A stretch of DNA of 64,000 bases from Chromobacterium rhizoryzae (GTDB lineage Bacteria; Pseudomonadota; Gammaproteobacteria; Burkholderiales; Chromobacteriaceae), in the NCBI RefSeq assembly GCF_020544465.1, contig NZ_CP066126.1, forward strand, positions 3,162,001 to 3,226,000, written 5' to 3'. Of the stretch, positions 18,706 to 28,900 are shown in pieces (the stretch's first letter is position 1; each line of letters opens with the position of its first letter). The translations under genes and the position numbers were made by a program. Below the pieces are notes generated by a model, which saw only the letters and a program-made list of their open reading frames with translations, did not search any database and had not been told where the DNA came from.

Positions 18706-20766
18706 TCAGAAATCCTTGGCCAGCCGCAGCGCGTCGTAGAGCGCGCCGTGGATGTTGTGCATGGAAACGCAGTCGCCGACGCGGAACAGCAGGAATTCCC
18801 CGGCCGCCAGCGGCCAGTCCAGACAGGGCTGCGGCTCGGCGGCGAACAGCGCCCGCACATCGGTCTGGCCGCGGTTGCGCGACAAGGGCTTCAGCTGCCC
18901 GTACAGGGCGTCGTCCGGCAGCACGCCGTTGTCTATCACCACCTGGTCCACCGCCCGCTCTTCCAGCGCTTCGGTGTATTCGTTGCGCAGCACGGCGATT
19001 TTCTTGTCGCCTTCGGCGTAAACCGCCTCCAGCCAGACATTGGGGGTGGGGATGATGCCTTGGGCGTACAGGCGGCGGTAGAAGATGGGAAAGGTGGTTC
19101 CGCCGGTGTCGTCGCCCACCTTCACGTCCGGCGTGACGATTTCCACCGTGCTGCCGCGGCTGGCCAGATAGTCGGCGACGCCGAAGCCGGCGTGGGTGCT
19201 CAGCGCGTCGTAGACCAGCACGTTGCGGGCCGGCTCCACCTGGCCGGACAGGATGTCCCAGCTGCTGACGGCCAGCCCCTCCGCCACGCCCCAGGCCGGC
19301 ACCTGGCCGGTGTGCGGCCGGCCGCCGGTGGCCAGCACCACGATATCCGGCCGCTCGTCCATGATCATGGAGCGGTCCGCCGCCGCGCCCAGCCGGCGGT
19401 CCACGCCCAGGCGCTGGGTTTCCATGTCCAGCCAGCGCACGATGCCGGCCATCTGTTCGCGCTGCGGCGCGCGCGCCGCCAGCAGGATCTGACCGCCCAC
19501 CTGCGGCTGCCGCTCGAACAGCACCACCTCGTGGCCGCGCTCGCGCGCCACCCGCGCCGCCTCCAGCCCGGCCGGCCCGGCGCCCACCACCGCCACCCGG
19601 CGCGGCCGCGCCGCCCGGGAGATCAGATGGGGCATGGTGGACTCGCGGCTGGTGGCGGCGTTCTGGATGCACAGCACATCCTGGCCGTAGTACTGGCGGT
19701 CTATGCAGTAATTGGCGCCCACGCACTGGCGGATCTGGTCTTCCTTGCCGTCCCGGATCTTGATCACCAGATGCGGGTCGGCCATGTGGGCGCGGGTCAT
19801 GCCCACCATGTCCACCATGCCGGCGGCCAGGATGCGTTCCGCCTGCACCGGGTCGCGTATGCTCTGCGCGTGCATCACCGGCACCTTGGACACCGATTTG
19901 ATGCCGGCGGCCAGATGCACGAAAGGCTCGGGCGGCAGCGCCATCGGCGGCATGCAGTTGGCCAGGCTGTTGTGGGTGTCTGCGCCGGAGCCTATCACCG
20001 ACAGATAGTCGATCAGCCCGGTTTCGGACATGGCGGCGGCAATCTCCTTGAGCATGTCGTGGCTGAGGCCGTCTTCGTGGAACTCGTCGCCGCTCATTCT
20101 CAGGCCGACGCAGAAGTCCGCGCCCACCTCGGCGCGCACCGCCTGCAGCACCTCCATGCCGAAGCGCAGCCGGTTGCCCAGGCTGCCGCCCCATTCGTCC
20201 TCGCGCTGATTGGTGCGCGGGCTCCAGAACTGGTCGATCAGGTGCTGGTGGGCGGCGGCGATTTCGATGCCGTCCAGGCCGGCGGCCTTGACCCGCCGCG
20301 CCGCCAGCGCGAAATCCGCGATCACGCGATGGATGTCCTCCGTCTCCATGATCTTGGCGTTGCCGCGGTGCACCGGCTCGCGCACGCCGGAGGGGCTGAG
20401 CAGATGCGGCCAGTGTTCGCCTTGATAGCTGGAGCGCCGCCCCATGTGGGTGGCCTGGATCATGATCTTGGCGCCGTGGCGGTGCATGGCTTCCGCCAGC
20501 CGCGCCAGCGGTTCTATCACCGCGTCGCTGGCCAGGTTCACCGATTTCCACCAGCCCTGCGGGCTGTCGATGGACACCGGGCTGGAACCGCCGCAAATCG
20601 CCAGCGCCAGGCCGCCCTTGGCTTTTTCTTCGTAGTAGCGGATGTAGCGCTCGCCCGGCAGACCGCCGGCTTCGGCGTAGACCTCGGCGTGGGCGGTACT
20701 GACGATGCGGTTGCGCAAGGTCAGCCGGTTCAGGGTGATGGGTTCGAACAAATGCGGGTAAGACAT
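18706..20766 (-). CDS. dgcA: Dimethylglycine demethylase, DgcA (old-yellow-enzyme family)
   Basis: A 686-residue NADH:flavin oxidoreductase/trimethylamine-dehydrogenase-family enzyme. The FMN TIM barrel begins SYPHLFEPITLNRLTLRNRIV. A cysteine-rich Fe-S region (CVGANYCIDRQYYGQDVLC) and a Rossmann-type domain (VAVVGAGPAGLEAARVA) follow. DgcA demethylates dimethylglycine to sarcosine and releases formaldehyde. The Shine-Dalgarno sequence (TAGGAG) immediately precedes the start and directly borders a 223-bp MITE. First gene of the dgcA-dgcB-etfA-etfB-gbcA-gbcB run. Confidence 0.94.
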   Translation of the reverse strand: MSYPHLFEPITLNRLTLRNRIVSTAHAEVYAEAGGLPGERYIRYYEEKAKGGLALAICGGSSPVSIDSPQGWWKSVNLASDAVIEPLARLAEAMHRHGAKIMIQATHMGRRSSYQGEHWPHLLSPSGVREPVHRGNAKIMETEDIHRVIADFALAARRVKAAGLDGIEIAAAHQHLIDQFWSPRTNQREDEWGGSLGNRLRFGMEVLQAVRAEVGADFCVGLRMSGDEFHEDGLSHDMLKEIAAAMSETGLIDYLSVIGSGADTHNSLANCMPPMALPPEPFVHLAAGIKSVSKVPVMHAQSIRDPVQAERILAAGMVDMVGMTRAHMADPHLVIKIRDGKEDQIRQCVGANYCIDRQYYGQDVLCIQNAATSRESTMPHLISRAARPRRVAVVGAGPAGLEAARVARERGHEVVLFERQPQVGGQILLAARAPQREQMAGIVRWLDMETQRLGVDRRLGAAADRSMIMDERPDIVVLATGGRPHTGQVPAWGVAEGLAVSSWDILSGQVEPARNVLVYDALSTHAGFGVADYLASRGSTVEIVTPDVKVGDDTGGTTFPIFYRRLYAQGIIPTPNVWLEAVYAEGDKKIAVLRNEYTEALEERAVDQVVIDNGVLPDDALYGQLKPLSRNRGQTDVRALFAAEPQPCLDWPLAAGEFLLFRVGDCVSMHNIHGALYDALRLAKDF

Positions 20767-20779
20767 GGCCGGCTCCTAA

Positions 20780-21002
20780 GGGTCTGTTGACGTATGTTTT
20801 CCCCGCCGCGCTGACCGAGAAAAGTGCACTCTACAAGGCGGAGGGCGCAGGCCTTGGTAAACCAAGGCCAAGCCTGACAACGCCGTAGAGGGGGCTTTCC
20901 TCGGTCAGCCCTCCGGGTTCGTCCCCAGCAGGTGCCTCGCTTTGTCGGCCGCCGCATCCGGCTGGGGACGAACGCAGCGGTAAAACATACGTCAACAGAC
21001 CC
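20780..21002. mobile_element. MITE family 3 (223 bp)
   Basis: Near-perfect terminal inverted repeats: GGGTCTGTTGACGTATGTTTT at the left and its reverse complement at the right, each 21 bp (written here minus the last base match beyond). Flanks are TAA (20777-20779) and TGA (21003-21005), again 5'-TNA-3'. No transposase is encoded. It sits between the 4VR-domain gene and dgcA, right in front of the dgcA ribosome-binding site, so it now forms the dgcA leader. Confidence 0.8.
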
Positions 21003-21005
21003 TGA

Positions 21006-21539
21006 CTACAAGGGATGGACCGTGAACGCGCAGTACGGCGCGCCCTGCCCGGCGCACTGGCTTTCGCGGCAGACGGTGCGGTAGTCGCGCCCCAGGCTTT
21101 CCCCCACCCAGTCCATCGCGCCGGCGAACCAGCCGGCGAACAGATAGCAGGCCATGTGCTCGCTTTGCGGCGCGCCGGCCTCGCCCTGGGCCAGCACGAA
21201 ACAGGAGTGGTCCAGCCGGATATGGGCGTTGCCGCTGGCCACGTCGGCCTCCAAAAAGCGGAAGCGGCCCCAGCCGCGCAGGGACAGCCGGCTCAGGTAG
21301 TGCTCGAACACGGCCAGGCCGGCCAGACCGTGGGTGGCCGCCTCGCTGGCGCACCAGAAGTGGGCGGAGCGATGGCCGGCCTGGTAGAGCGCGTCCGCGT
21401 ACTGGTAACGGCCCAGCGCCGCCTCCATGGCCAGGTGGTTGTTGATGAAGAAATGACGCGGCACATACAACATGGGCAGGCCGTTGGTGCGCCAGACGCC
21501 GCTGTCGGGGTCCACGTCGATGGGAAGTTGCGGTTGCAT
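21006..21539 (-). CDS. 4VR/DUF5943-type protein of the betaine catabolism cluster
   Basis: A 177-residue soluble protein. The C-terminal half has the features of the V4R (4-vinyl-reductase-like) small-molecule-binding fold, with GWFAGAMDWVGESLG, CRESQCAGQGAPYCAFTVH (late Cys/His residues that could bind a ligand or metal). A homologue lies between the dipeptidase gene and dgcA in Pseudomonas aeruginosa, and its biochemical role is not known to me. Conserved neighbourhood suggests a function in dimethylglycine use or its regulation; that is inference. Confidence 0.8.
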   Translation of the reverse strand: MQPQLPIDVDPDSGVWRTNGLPMLYVPRHFFINNHLAMEAALGRYQYADALYQAGHRSAHFWCASEAATHGLAGLAVFEHYLSRLSLRGWGRFRFLEADVASGNAHIRLDHSCFVLAQGEAGAPQSEHMACYLFAGWFAGAMDWVGESLGRDYRTVCRESQCAGQGAPYCAFTVHPL

Positions 21540-21552
21540 GCCGTTCTCCTGA

Positions 21553-21695
21553 GAGCCTGTTCAAGGTCTGCTGCGCTTCGTCGGACATGGCGTGGTGAGT
21601 ACGGCTTCAGAATGCCCATATGCCGCATGACCCTTCCGCTTCCTCAGCGGTTTTCGCCTTGTCTCGCCCTTGCTCGCCAGACGGTGAACCGGCTC
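21553..21695. mobile_element. MITE family 1, copy C (143 bp), with identical TGA flanks
   Basis: The ends are GAGCCTGTTCAAGGTCT and the complement of GAGCCGGTTCACCGTCT. The flanking trinucleotides are both TGA (21550-21552 and 21696-21698), a proper 3-bp target duplication. Together with the TCA/TCA of copy E, this fixes the element's limits and its 5'-TNA-3' target. The rest of the gap to 21865 holds no supported gene. Confidence 0.82.
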
Positions 21696-21865
21696 TGAGC
21701 AAGTCGGGCGCAGCCCGTCATTGCCGGCATCTTGCCGCAGGCCATTCCGGGCCGGAGCCGTCGGCGCGACCGGTTTTTGCCCATTGCCGACACCTCGCGG
21801 CGCGGGCGCAAAAAAGGCGGACCACGGTCCGCCAAGGGGAGGCATGTCATTGAACGCGCAGTGGT

Positions 21866-22714
21866 TCAGGGCACCCACTCCGCCACCCGCTCCGGATGGG
21901 CCCGAATCCAGGAGGCCGCCGCCGCAGCGGGTTTGGCGCCGGTTTCCACCGCCAGCATCAGCGGGCCGATCTCTTCCGGCCGCCAGCGGAAGCGCTGCAG
22001 GAAGGCCAGCACCCGCGGCGCCTTGGCGCTCAGGCCGGGATGGGCCACGTTGTTGACGTGCTCGGCCTCGCCGAATACTTTTTGCGGGTCGTCGAGAAAA
22101 CGCAGCTTCCATTTGGCGAACATCCAGTGCGGCACCCAGCCGGTCACCACGATGGGCTTGCGGGCGTTGATCGCGCGCGCCAGTTCCGCCGTCATGCCCG
22201 GCCCGGAGCTGGGCATCAGCGTCAAATTCAGCCGGTAGGCCTTGATCGCCGCCTCGGTCTTTTGCATCACCCCGGCGCCGGCGTCTATGCCGACGATACG
22301 TCCCTGATACGCCGCGCGCTCGGCGTTGAGATCCCCTATGGCGCGGGCGGCCACATAGTCCGGCACCACCAGGCCGATGCGGGCGTCGACGTAATTGGGC
22401 CCCAGGTCCAGCACCTTATCCTTGAACTGCCGGTAATACGCGCCCTGGGTCACCGGCAGCCAGGCCGACAGCGTGGCGTCCAGATCGCCGCGCGCCACGC
22501 CCTGCCACATGATGCCGGCGGCCACCGGCATCAGTTCCACCGGGTGGCCCAGCCGGCCGCGAATGATCTGGGCCGCCACCTGAGTGGTGACCACGCTGTC
22601 CGCCCAGCCTTCAACGTAGCCGATCTTGATGAGCGGTTTGCCGGGCGTGGCCTCGGCCGCGTGGGCCGGCACGCACAAGAGCAGCAGTAGGATGCAACAC
22701 CATTGCCTCAACAT
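21866..22714 (-). CDS. Glycine betaine/proline-betaine-type substrate-binding protein
   Basis: A 282-residue exported binding protein of the OpuAC family. It starts MLRQWCCILLLLLCVPAHAA, a signal peptide (the Cys pair makes a lipoprotein possible, though no LxxC box is clear). The OpuAC features KIGYVEGWADSVV, AAGIMWQGVARGDLD, LSAWLPVTQ and VTGWVPHWMF contribute the aromatic cage for quaternary ammonium ligands. No permease or ATPase is adjacent, so it probably feeds the choVW transporter or another one elsewhere. Confidence 0.88.
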   Translation of the reverse strand: MLRQWCCILLLLLCVPAHAAEATPGKPLIKIGYVEGWADSVVTTQVAAQIIRGRLGHPVELMPVAAGIMWQGVARGDLDATLSAWLPVTQGAYYRQFKDKVLDLGPNYVDARIGLVVPDYVAARAIGDLNAERAAYQGRIVGIDAGAGVMQKTEAAIKAYRLNLTLMPSSGPGMTAELARAINARKPIVVTGWVPHWMFAKWKLRFLDDPQKVFGEAEHVNNVAHPGLSAKAPRVLAFLQRFRWRPEEIGPLMLAVETGAKPAAAAASWIRAHPERVAEWVP

Positions 22715-22732
22715 ATTCGTTTCCTCCCTTAA

Positions 22733-22831
22733 GACCCGCTAAGCCAACCCCGACCCTGCGTTGCGCCTGCTGGTACTGCCTGCGTCGGCGCGCCTTGGTC
22801 CAGCGTCTCTACGAGGTTTTGTTAGCGGCGC
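22733..22831. mobile_element. MITE family 2, decayed copy (99 bp)
   Basis: Flanked by TAA on both sides (22730-22732 and 22832-22834). The right end GTTTTGTTAGCGGCGC and the interior CCTGCGTTGCGCCT match the element at 35607 in reverse orientation; the left end is partly decayed. It has no coding capacity. Confidence 0.7.
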
Positions 22832-22909
22832 TAAAGCGGTTCAAGGTCTGATACAAGCTTGCCAGCGGCGTGAGCATGCCCATGCGCCCCATTCCGCGTC
22901 TTCCAGCGC

Positions 22910-23971
22910 TTATTGAATCTGCTCCGGCTTCACCACCAGCCAGTTGCGGTCCGCCGTCGCCGGCTGGCCCAGCTTGCGCTGCTGCCTGGCCGCTTCCCGG
23001 CTCCAGCTGCGGATCCGATCCCAATAGCCCGCTTTGCGGTCTACCCAGAGCCGCAAGCCGCCCTTGGCCGTGTCGGTGCCGTTCAGCAGCATGTAGCCAT
23101 CGGACTGCGGCGTGTCGCCGGCCACCAGCACCGGCTTGCGCCATTGGTCTATCCAACCCAGGATGGTCCCGGCCTTGCCCTCGTACCAGGTCATCGGGTT
23201 CATCAGATAGGGGGTCAGTTCCAGGTCCAGATTGCGTTCCGGCTCATAGCCGCCGCGCTTGATCTGCAAACGCGAGGTGGTCAGCGCGCCGTTCGTTCGG
23301 TCTTTCAGCAGCAGATTGACGCCCAGCACGTTCTGCGGCGGCGCCCGGTAGCCGTAGCGCGGATCGCTGGCCACCATACGCACCAGTTCTTCGCTGGCCG
23401 CGGTCATCACGTAGACGGCGATGCCGTTCTCCTGCAGCTTGGCGTACAGCTCGACCATGCCGGTGAACACGCGCGGCGCCGGCACGCTGCCCTCCACCGG
23501 CTTGCCCTGATGGAAATACCTGACCGGCACCGGAGCGCCGCTGGCCATCAGCGCGTCCACCTGGGTCTTGAGTTGGCGCAGCGTCAGTCCGGAAAACACC
23601 TGCGCCGCCCAGGGGTAGCAGATCAGTTCGTCAATCTCGCACAGCCGCAGATAGTAGCTGTACAGGCTTTCCGGCCGGTCCGGCTCGTCGCGGAAGGGAA
23701 TCAGCTTCAGGGACGGGTCCAGCCGCTCGCGGCTCAGCAAGCCCTTGGCCTCCATATAAGGCAGCAGCGCTTCTTCCAGATCGTAGCGATAGCTGGTGTT
23801 GTCCATGTCGAACACCGCGTATTCGCCCTTATGGGCATTGGCCTTGATCATGGCGTTCAGCCGTTCCGCGATCTTGGGCGGCCAGTGCTTCAGCTCGGTC
23901 TCCGCCGCCGCCGGCTGGGTCCAAAGCGCGGCCGACAACAGCAAAGCCCCCAATACTTTAACTTGCTTCAT
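22910..23971 (-). CDS. pchP: Phosphorylcholine phosphatase (HAD family, exported)
   Basis: A 353-residue protein with a signal peptide (MKQVKVLGALLLSAALWTQP, cleaved near AAA-ET). The HAD motif I is FDMDNTSYRYD with the nucleophilic Asp; motif II region is VYVMTAASEE and motif IV is LVAGDTPQSDGYM. These match the periplasmic PchP of Pseudomonas, which releases choline from phosphorylcholine. Placed among choline uptake and betaine demethylation genes, it extends the pathway back to a phospholipid head group. The start at 23971 begins the signal peptide. Confidence 0.92.
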   Translation of the reverse strand: MKQVKVLGALLLSAALWTQPAAAETELKHWPPKIAERLNAMIKANAHKGEYAVFDMDNTSYRYDLEEALLPYMEAKGLLSRERLDPSLKLIPFRDEPDRPESLYSYYLRLCEIDELICYPWAAQVFSGLTLRQLKTQVDALMASGAPVPVRYFHQGKPVEGSVPAPRVFTGMVELYAKLQENGIAVYVMTAASEELVRMVASDPRYGYRAPPQNVLGVNLLLKDRTNGALTTSRLQIKRGGYEPERNLDLELTPYLMNPMTWYEGKAGTILGWIDQWRKPVLVAGDTPQSDGYMLLNGTDTAKGGLRLWVDRKAGYWDRIRSWSREAARQQRKLGQPATADRNWLVVKPEQIQ

Positions 23972-24013
23972 AAGTCCTCCTGAATGTGCTTCGGATGCGG
24001 CGGGCCCGCCTTG

Positions 24014-24152
24014 GAACCTGTTCAAAGTCTGCTGCGCTTCAGCGATACGGCGTTGAAAACCAGCTCAAAATGCTCATGTACCACGTGTACATTCCGCTTT
24101 TTCGCTCGTTTTCGCCTTGTCTCGCCCTTGCTCGCGAGACTTTGAACGGCTC
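24014..24152. mobile_element. MITE family 1, copy D (139 bp)
   Basis: The ends are GAACCTGTTCAAAGTCT and the complement of GAGCCGTTCAAAGTCT. The core includes TTTTTCGCTCGTTTTCGCCT. The flanks (TTG and TTT) no longer match, so this is an older or mutated insertion. A short stretch after it (24186-24210, gaggctcaacgcgggatcagg) resembles the interior of family 2. Confidence 0.75.
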
Positions 24153-24222
24153 TTTAAGAAATACCCATGCGCCGCTTGCGCGCGAGGAGGCTCAACGCGG
24201 GATCAGGGCCGTGGCCGGGGGG

Positions 24223-25197
24223 CTAAGCCCCCCATACCTCGCCAAACACCCGCAACCAGTTCTCGCCCAGCACTTTGCGGATCTTGCGCTCAGGCCAGCC
24301 GGCCCGCTGCATCGCCGCGGTCAGATTGGGCGTTTCGCCTATGGTGCGAATGCCTTCCGGGTTGAGGATGGTGCCGAAATCGGTCAGCCGGCGATACCGG
24401 CCTTTGTCGTGGGTGATCCAGTCGAAGAAGCCCTGATCGTAGCCCTGGGTGAAGTCGGTGCCGTAGCCGACGCAGTCTTCGCCCACCAGCGCAATCACGT
24501 AATCCATTGCTTCCACGTAGTCGTCCACGGTGGCTTCGATGCCGCGGCGCAGAAAGGGCGGAAACATGGTGACGCCGATGAAGCCGCCGTGATCCGCGAT
24601 GAAGCGCAACTCCTCGTCGCTCTTGTTGCGCGGATGCGGCTTGAGGCCCGAGGGCAGGCAATGGGAGTAACAGACCGGCTTTTTCGATTCCAGAACGGCT
24701 TCGCGCGAAGTCAGGCCGCCCACATGGGACAGGTCCACCATGATGCCGACGCGGTTCATTTCCGCAATGACTTCGCGGCCGAAGCCGGACAGGCCGCCGT
24801 CGCGTTCGTAACAGCCGGTGCCGATCAGGTTTTGCGTGTTGTAGCACAGCTGCACCACGCGCACGCCCATGTCGGCGAAGGCTTCGACGGACTCCAGCCT
24901 GTCCTCGAAGGCGTGGGCGTTCTGAAAACCCAGGATGACGCCGGTGCGGCCCTCCGCCTTGGCGCGGCGGATATCCTCGACGCCGCGCACCAGGGTCAAG
25001 AGATCGCCATGCTCGCGAATCAGCCCTTTCATCTCGGCGATATTGTTCACGGTGTCCTGAAAGCCCTCCCACACCGACACGGTGCAATTGGCGGCGCTCA
25101 AGCCGCCGCGGCGCATGTCCTCGAACACCGGCCGCGCCCATTTGGCGATGATCAGTCCGTCTATCACCAGCGCGTCTGCGTGCAAATCCATTGCCAT
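24223..25197 (-). CDS. Membrane-dipeptidase-family (renal dipeptidase-like) enzyme
   Basis: A 324-residue peptidase M19-family zinc enzyme. Metal-site segments are visible: LVIDGLIIAKW at the N-terminus, VDLSHVGG, YSHCLPSGLKPHPRNKSDEEL (written in family positions) and YGTDFTQGYD. The Pseudomonas homologue lies next to dgcA within the GbdR regulon. Its substrate is not established; it may hydrolyse a methylated-glycine derivative or a dipeptide. The start is one of two close Met codons (MAMDLHADA). Confidence 0.88.
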   Translation of the reverse strand: MAMDLHADALVIDGLIIAKWARPVFEDMRRGGLSAANCTVSVWEGFQDTVNNIAEMKGLIREHGDLLTLVRGVEDIRRAKAEGRTGVILGFQNAHAFEDRLESVEAFADMGVRVVQLCYNTQNLIGTGCYERDGGLSGFGREVIAEMNRVGIMVDLSHVGGLTSREAVLESKKPVCYSHCLPSGLKPHPRNKSDEELRFIADHGGFIGVTMFPPFLRRGIEATVDDYVEAMDYVIALVGEDCVGYGTDFTQGYDQGFFDWITHDKGRYRRLTDFGTILNPEGIRTIGETPNLTAAMQRAGWPERKIRKVLGENWLRVFGEVWGA

Positions 25198-25265
25198 CTC
25201 CTTCTAGCTTGTCCACATCTCGGTCCAACTATCCCGCCGCAGCGCCGCGGACTTTGAATAATTTT

Positions 25266-25958
25266 TTAAGAACTCTCGCTCAGGACCGCCGCCAGCGCCG
25301 GCCGCGCCAGTTGCGCCCACAGCGGATGGCCGGCGTCTTCCGGCAGCTCGCACACCGCGAAGCCGTAAGGCCGGGCCGCGCGCCGCAACAGCAGCCAGAC
25401 GTAGTCGGCAAAGCTGCGGCGGCAGACCACGAACACGCCGTCGCCGTCCAGACGCAGCACTTGAACCGCCGCCTTGCCCAGCAAGGTGCCGACGCCCTGG
25501 CCGGGACGCAGCGCTTCGAAATCGTAGCCGCCCAGGTGGCGCAGCACGGCCAGGTGCGGCTCGCCGCACAGGTAGACGGCGGTGAAGCCGCCGCTGACGT
25601 CCAGCGCCTGGGCGAACAGGCGCAGCTCGGCGAAGCCCCGCTCCAGCGCCGGCAGCCAGCCGGCCAGGCACTGGCGGCGGCTGATCAGCAGCCATTCGTC
25701 CGGCGACAGCCACAGCAGCGCGCCGCCCTCCCCCTGGCTCAAGGTCTTGGGCCGGCGCGGCGGCTCCAGCCCGGTGATCCGCGCCGTCAGCTCGAAAAAC
25801 CCGGCCTCGGCGCCGTCGCCGCGCAGCAGCGCGTAGCCCAGATTGGGCGCTTCATTGCCCCAGACGCGGCCGTCGGCGCAGCGCGCTTCGGCCGCTTCCG
25901 GCAAATCCAGATGCCGCAAGGGCGATTCCAGCACAGGCTTGAATGTGGATTCAGACAT
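25266..25958 (-). CDS. soxG: Sarcosine oxidase gamma subunit
   Basis: A 230-residue SoxG-family protein (LWLSPDEWLLISRR, LSGGFTAVYLCG-like region, YDFEALRPGQGVGTLLGKA). It is a subunit of the soluble heterotetrameric sarcosine oxidase. It overlaps the soxA 3' end by 8 nt. The TAA stop is followed by a sequence resembling a decayed end of MITE family 1 (AATTATTCAAAGTCCGCGGC). Confidence 0.92.
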   Translation of the reverse strand: MSESTFKPVLESPLRHLDLPEAAEARCADGRVWGNEAPNLGYALLRGDGAEAGFFELTARITGLEPPRRPKTLSQGEGGALLWLSPDEWLLISRRQCLAGWLPALERGFAELRLFAQALDVSGGFTAVYLCGEPHLAVLRHLGGYDFEALRPGQGVGTLLGKAAVQVLRLDGDGVFVVCRRSFADYVWLLLRRAARPYGFAVCELPEDAGHPLWAQLARPALAAVLSESS

Positions 25959-28900
25959 GCTGACGCTCTCCTTCCTTGTCGACGAAGACTGCGGACGCCA
26001 CCCGCGCCGGCGCGCTATGGCCCTGCCACCACACGTGCACGGTGTCGCCTTCGCGGCGGACGCCGTCCTTCAACACCGCCATGGCGATGGAGCGGCCCAG
26101 GCATTCGCTGTGGTAGCTGGAGGTGACATGGCCCTGCATCGCCGCCGGCGCGGCGTCCTTGCCGTCGTTGAGGATTTGCGCGCCTTCCGGCAACACCAGC
26201 CGCGGGTCCTCCGTCAGCAGGCCCACCAACTGCTTGCGGCCCGCGCCGGCGGTGTCGGCGCGCAGCAAGGAGCGGCGGCCGAGGAAGCTGAACGGCTTTT
26301 TCATGCCCACCGCCCAGCCCATGGCCAGATCGTTGGGGCTCATCGAGCCGTCGCTGTCCTGGCCGACGATGATGAAGCCCTTCTCGGCGCGCAAGACGTG
26401 CATGGCCTCGGTGCCGTAGGGCGTGATGCCGAACTCGGCCCCGGCCCGCATCGCCTCCTCCCACAGATAACGGCCGTAGCCGGCGTCCACATTGATCTCA
26501 TAAGCCAGTTCGCCGGAGAAACTGATGCGGAACACCCGCGCCGGCACGCCGGCCACGGTGCCGACGCGGCCCTCCATGAACCGGAAGGTCTGAGGGTCGA
26601 GATCAATATCCGTGCACAGCTTGCGCAGCACCTCCCGGCTTTGCGGGCCCACCAGCGCCGTGGTGGCCCAGTGATCGGTGATGGAGCTGAAACGCACCTT
26701 GAGTTCCGGCCATTCGGTCTGGTGCCAGCGCTCCAGCCAGCTGTAAACCCGGGCCGCGCCGCCGGTGGTGGTGGTCATGTGGAAATGGTCGTCCGCCAGG
26801 CAGGCGGTGACGCCGTCGTCCATCACCATGCCGTTTTCGTCCAGCATCAGCCCGTAGCGGCATTTGCCCGGCTCCAGCTTGCTCCAAGCGTTGCTGTAGA
26901 CGCGGCCCAGAAACTCGCGCGCGTCCGGGCCGCGCACATCGATCTTGCCCAGGGTGGAGGCGTCCATCACCGCCACTCCCTGGCGGGCGGCGCGGCATTC
27001 GCGGCGCACCGCCGCGTGCAGGTCCTCGCCCGGCCACGGGAAATACCAGGGCCGCAGCCACTGCCCCACCAGCTCGTATTCGGCGCCGCGCGCGGTATGG
27101 CTGTCGTGCATGGCGGTGTAGCGGCGCGGGTCGAAGGTCTCGCCGACATGGGCGCCGGCCAGCGCGCCAAAGCTAACCGGGGTGTAGGCCGGCCGGTAGG
27201 TAGTGGTGCCCACCTCGGCGATGGGCTTGCCCAGCGCCTCGGCGGCGATGGCGAAGCCGTTGACGTTGGACAGCTTGCCCTGATCGGTGCCGAAGCCCAG
27301 CGCGGTGTAGCGCTTGACGTGCTCGATGGAGCGGTAGTTTTCGCGCACCGCCAGATGGATGTCGGCGGCGGCCACGTCGTTCTGGAAATCGACGAAGGCC
27401 TTGGCGCCGACGCCTTCGCGCCGCCCGTCCGGCAAGCGGAAGATTTCACGCGGCGCGGCCACCTCCTCCGCCTCCACCCGCGGCGCGGCGCCCAGACCGC
27501 GCTGGCTTCCCCAGCCAAGCTGGGCCAGCATGGCGGCATGGCATTGGGCCAGGGCCTCGCCCAGCTCCCAGCGCCCGGTGACCGCGCCCACGCAGACGAC
27601 GCCGGGCCGGCCCGCGTCCGGGCAAACGAAGGACAGACGGTCCGGACGCCACAGCGGACGGCCGCCGTTGTGGCAGAACAGATGCACGGTGGCGCTGAGC
27701 CCGCCGGAGGAGAGCACGCCGTCCAGCTCCAGCCGCGGCCCCTTGCCGGCCACGCTCCGGCCATCCGCGGCCAGCTTCACCAAGTCCGCGCCGCCGACGC
27801 CGGCGCCGCCGTTCACCCGGGCGATGCCGTAACCGGCCAGCAACTCCACGCCGGCATTCTGCGCGGCGCGGCTGCGCCAGGCCGCCGCGCCGGCTGGGCG
27901 AGCATCGGCCAGCGTCACCGCCGCCCCGGCCAAGGCCAGCTCCAGCGCCGCGTCGTAGGCGGCGTCGTTCTGGGTCTGCAGCAGCAGCCGGCGCCCCACC
28001 GCCACGCCGTAACGGTTCAAATAACTGTGGCCGGCGGCGGCGGTCATCACCCCGGGCAGATCGTTGTTGCCGAACACCAGCGGCCGTTCGATGGCGCCGC
28101 TGGCCAAGACCAGTTGGCCCGCGCGTATCTTGTGCAGGCGCTGGCGCGGCCGGGCCGGATCGCGCTCGGACGGCGGCAGGTGGTCCTGCAACAACTCCAC
28201 CGCCAAGGCCAGATTGCCCTCATGCAAGGCGAAGACGGTGGCGCGCGGCAAGCGCTGGACATTGGGCAGCGCCGCCAGCTCCTGCAAGCGCTGCTGCGTC
28301 CATTCCATCGCCTCCAGGCCGTCGATGCGCAGCCGGCGCTCGCTCAGCAGCCAGCCGCCCATCTCCGCCTGTTCGTCCAGCAGCAGCGTTTTCAGGCCGG
28401 CGCGCCCCGCCAGCGTGGCCGCCCACAAGCCGGCCGCGCCGCCGCCCACCACCAGCAGGTCCACATGGTGGTGCAGATGATCGTAATGCTCCGGGTCCGG
28501 CAGCCGCGGCGCTTGGCCGTAACCGGCGGCTTCGCGGATGCGGCGCTCGTAAAACGGCCAGGCCCCCGCCGGCTGCATGAAGGTCTTGTAATAAAAACCC
28601 GGCGGCATGAAACGCTCCAGCCGGCCCAACGCGCCCTTGAGCCGCATGCCCCAGGACGCGTCCCCCAAGCCGCTGAAGGCCTGCAAGCCTTGATACAGCT
28701 CCACCTGGGTGGCTTTGAGATCCGGCGTGCTCAAGGCGCCACTTTCCAGCTGGATCAAGGCGTTGGGCTCTTCCGCGCCAAACCCGACGATGCCGCGCGG
28801 CCGGCCGTACTTGAAGCTGCGGCCCAATAGCCGCACGCCGTTGGCCAGCAGCGCCGAGGCCAGGGTGTCGCCGGCGAAGCCGTGATAGGCCGCGCGCTCC

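Noticed and set aside
16776..20790. Plus-strand frames of about 700-760 codons opposite dgcA, dgcB and etfA
   Set aside because: Low-complexity Arg/Gln/His composition and no start signals; the opposite strand holds the recognised genes.
25843..28830. A 995-codon plus-strand frame opposite soxA
   Set aside because: Shadow of soxA, which has its full 1005-residue domain order on the minus strand.
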